Of a stretch of 5,712 nt of DNA, positions 4,842 to 5,712 are shown one piece after another. The position numbers were made by a program, and so were the translations under genes. The DNA lies in contig SKXI01000197.1 in assembly GCA_007128515.1 (NCBI GenBank), forward strand, positions 1 to 5,712, in the 5' to 3' direction. The notes under the pieces were generated by a model. That model did no database searches. It was given only the letters and a program-made list of their open reading frames with translations, and was not told the origin of the DNA. Position 1 is the first letter of the stretch, and every line of letters begins with the position of its first letter. This DNA is from Halococcaceae archaeon. Lineage in GTDB: Archaea; Halobacteriota; Halobacteria; Halobacteriales; Halalkalicoccaceae.

Positions 4842-5647
4842 GGCTCACCCCGCAGCCTCGTCGGCTCGGCGAAGCCGAGTTCGTGATACGTTGCGGTGAA
4901 CGACTCGTGGAGGTCGTCCCAGTCCGACGTGTGAGTGCCGTCGCGACCGGTCGCGTCGGGTCTCTCGACCGACTCCGGTTCGGGGACGTCGATCCCGATC
5001 GACTCGAGGTACGGGACGACCGTCTCGAGCCACTCGGTCCGGAGGTCGTCGAGGGAGTCGGTCCGGAAGCCCGACTCGACGATCTCAGCCTCGTGCTCGC
5101 CCGGCTCGAACAGGGTCAGCGCGTGGGGAAAGAGCCGTTCGGTCGCGTTCTGTACCCGCGCTCTCCCCGCCGGCTCGCTCGCCAGCCGATCGAGCCAGTT
5201 CGAGGCGTGCTCTCGGTGGTACGACTCCTCGGCGATCACCTTTCCCACCCGATCCCGGATCGGGACGTAGCTCGAATCGACCAGCGCCTCCAGTCGCAGG
5301 CGTTCGGCAGTGTCGTAGAGGTAGCTCCGCACGATCGCATCGGCCCAGTCACCCTCCTCGAACGCGAGTTCACAGATCGTGGCGTGGCGGAACTCCCCCG
5401 GCGGGCGCTCCCAGAGGTACTCCGCCTCGCTGTAGCCGAGGTCGGCGAGGGGGTCGTACCAGAGCCGTGCGTGACCGAACTCGTCCTGTGCGATGTTCGC
5501 GAGCGCGAGGTCGGACTCGATCGTTGGCGCGTAGATCTGCCACTCGGTGTAGCGCTCGGCGATCACGAACTCGTCGTCGGCGAGCCGAAAGAGCAGTTCC
5601 TCCACCGCCTCCCGCTCTCGCTCGCTCAGCTCCTCGCGGTCGATCAC
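4838..5647 (-). CDS. paaC: Phenylacetyl-CoA 1,2-epoxidase subunit PaaC (ferritin-like)
   Basis: A 269-residue ferritin-like helical protein of the PaaA/PaaC family, part of the oxygenase that turns phenylacetyl-CoA into its ring 1,2-epoxide in aerobic phenylacetate breakdown. SDLALANIAQDEFGHARLWY at 45-64 combines the PaaC-type DLALANI with an ExxH metal motif (E56, H59); a second ExxH is E141/H144 in AEESYH. Candidate ligands in the other two helices are E26 or E31, and E115 or E120. The segment WLETVVPYLESIGIDVPEPE near 205-224 resembles the equivalent PaaA/PaaC region. Gene order (before paaD, after a short charged tail) supports PaaC. The start is GTG at 5647, chosen because it overlaps the upstream stop in GTGA and has AGGAGG 7 bases upstream. 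The ligand set is more complete than I recall for E. coli PaaC, so a PaaA-like role cannot be excluded. Confidence 0.88.
   Translation of the reverse strand: MIDREELSEREREAVEELLFRLADDEFVIAERYTEWQIYAPTIESDLALANIAQDEFGHARLWYDPLADLGYSEAEYLWERPPGEFRHATICELAFEEGDWADAIVRSYLYDTAERLRLEALVDSSYVPIRDRVGKVIAEESYHREHASNWLDRLASEPAGRARVQNATERLFPHALTLFEPGEHEAEIVESGFRTDSLDDLRTEWLETVVPYLESIGIDVPEPESVERPDATGRDGTHTSDWDDLHESFTATYHELGFAEPTRLRGEP
4845..4851 (-). promoter_or_regulatory. Shine-Dalgarno for paaD
   Basis: Minus strand GGGGTGA, matching the GGTGA portion of the archaeal anti-Shine-Dalgarno complement, ends 3 bases before the ATG at 4841. It lies inside the paaC coding end and supports the chosen paaD start. 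Confidence 0.55.
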
Positions 5648-5712
5648 GACTCGGCCTCCTCGCGCTTCCGCGCCGCCTCGCGCTGTTCCTCCTCGCTCTC
5701 TTCGACCTCCGC
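5644..5712 (-). CDS. C-terminal tail of the gene upstream of paaC, probably paaB (partial)
   Basis: Only the last 22 residues and the TGA stop lie in the window: a highly charged tail reading AEVEESEEEQREAARKREEA followed by ES. The stop overlaps the GTG of paaC in GTGA, so this is the previous cistron of the same operon. In paa operons paaB normally precedes paaC, which suggests PaaB, the small non-catalytic subunit; the tail itself carries no diagnostic motif, and the low-complexity charged sequence would be an extension compared with bacterial PaaB. Identity rests on position only. Confidence 0.65.
   Translation of the reverse strand, partial: AEVEESEEEQREAARKREEAES
5655..5660 (-). promoter_or_regulatory. 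Shine-Dalgarno for paaC, supports the GTG start
   Basis: Minus strand AGGAGG lies 7 bases upstream of the GTG at 5647, good spacing for an internal operon gene. It is the main reason, with the GTGA overlap, for accepting GTG as the paaC start. Confidence 0.6.

Noticed and set aside
4381..4848. In-frame upstream extension of the zinc-ribbon gene (211 codons)
   Set aside because: The upstream part overlaps paaD in another frame and has no recognisable features; the ATG at 4380 with the ATGA overlap is the better start.

Overview
The window looks like chromosomal DNA of an extremely halophilic archaeon (class Halobacteria). It is GC-rich, the predicted proteins are strongly acidic (Asp/Glu-rich, Lys-poor), genes at the start of transcription units have AT-rich TATA-like boxes about 25-30 bases before the start codon and no Shine-Dalgarno (leaderless style), and one product is a Tat-type lipoprotein of the kind common in this group. 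I cannot name the species.

Layout. (1) 39-376: a small unrecognised acidic protein on the minus strand, diverging from the next gene across an 83-base region with a TATA-like box for each direction. (2) 377-1483, plus: an NAD(P)-dependent 2-oxoacid/2-hydroxyacid dehydrogenase of the Ldh_2 (malate/L-lactate/ureidoglycolate dehydrogenase) family. (3) 1484-1709: a 226-base spacer with two back-to-back inverted repeats, an 86-base near-complete palindrome beginning at the dehydrogenase stop codon and an 82-base element with perfect 14-base ends lying against the next promoter. (4) 1710-2645, plus: a cytosolic NHL-type beta-propeller closely resembling the lyase (PAL) domain of peptidylglycine alpha-amidating enzyme, with the expected catalytic Arg, Tyr and three zinc His. 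(5) 2652-2679: a perfect 28-base palindrome just after that gene, in the gap between convergent genes. (6) 2790-4130, minus: a Tat-exported DsbA-like thioredoxin-fold lipoprotein whose catalytic domain sits on a roughly 190-residue Glu/Asp/Thr/Pro repeat stalk. (7) 4213-5712, minus: the end of a phenylacetyl-CoA 1,2-epoxidase (paa) operon, read as (paaB?) tail, paaC, paaD, then a 55-residue zinc-ribbon gene, each joined to the next by a 4-base stop/start overlap.

The paa genes would work together: PaaC belongs to the ring-epoxidising diiron oxygenase complex of aerobic phenylacetate degradation, and PaaD plus the zinc-ribbon protein correspond to the two halves of bacterial PaaD, thought to help mature the Fe-S or iron centres. 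The dehydrogenase and PAL-like lyase lie in the same direction and their families can both act on N-acyl alpha-hydroxyglycine-type compounds, so a shared pathway is possible but unproven. The DsbA-like gene has its own promoter and no evident link to the paa genes.

I found no RNA genes, CRISPR arrays or transposase genes. The best candidates for undescribed biology are the two structured elements between the dehydrogenase and the lyase, the archaeal PAL-like lyase itself, and a PaaC that keeps a full-looking set of diiron ligands.
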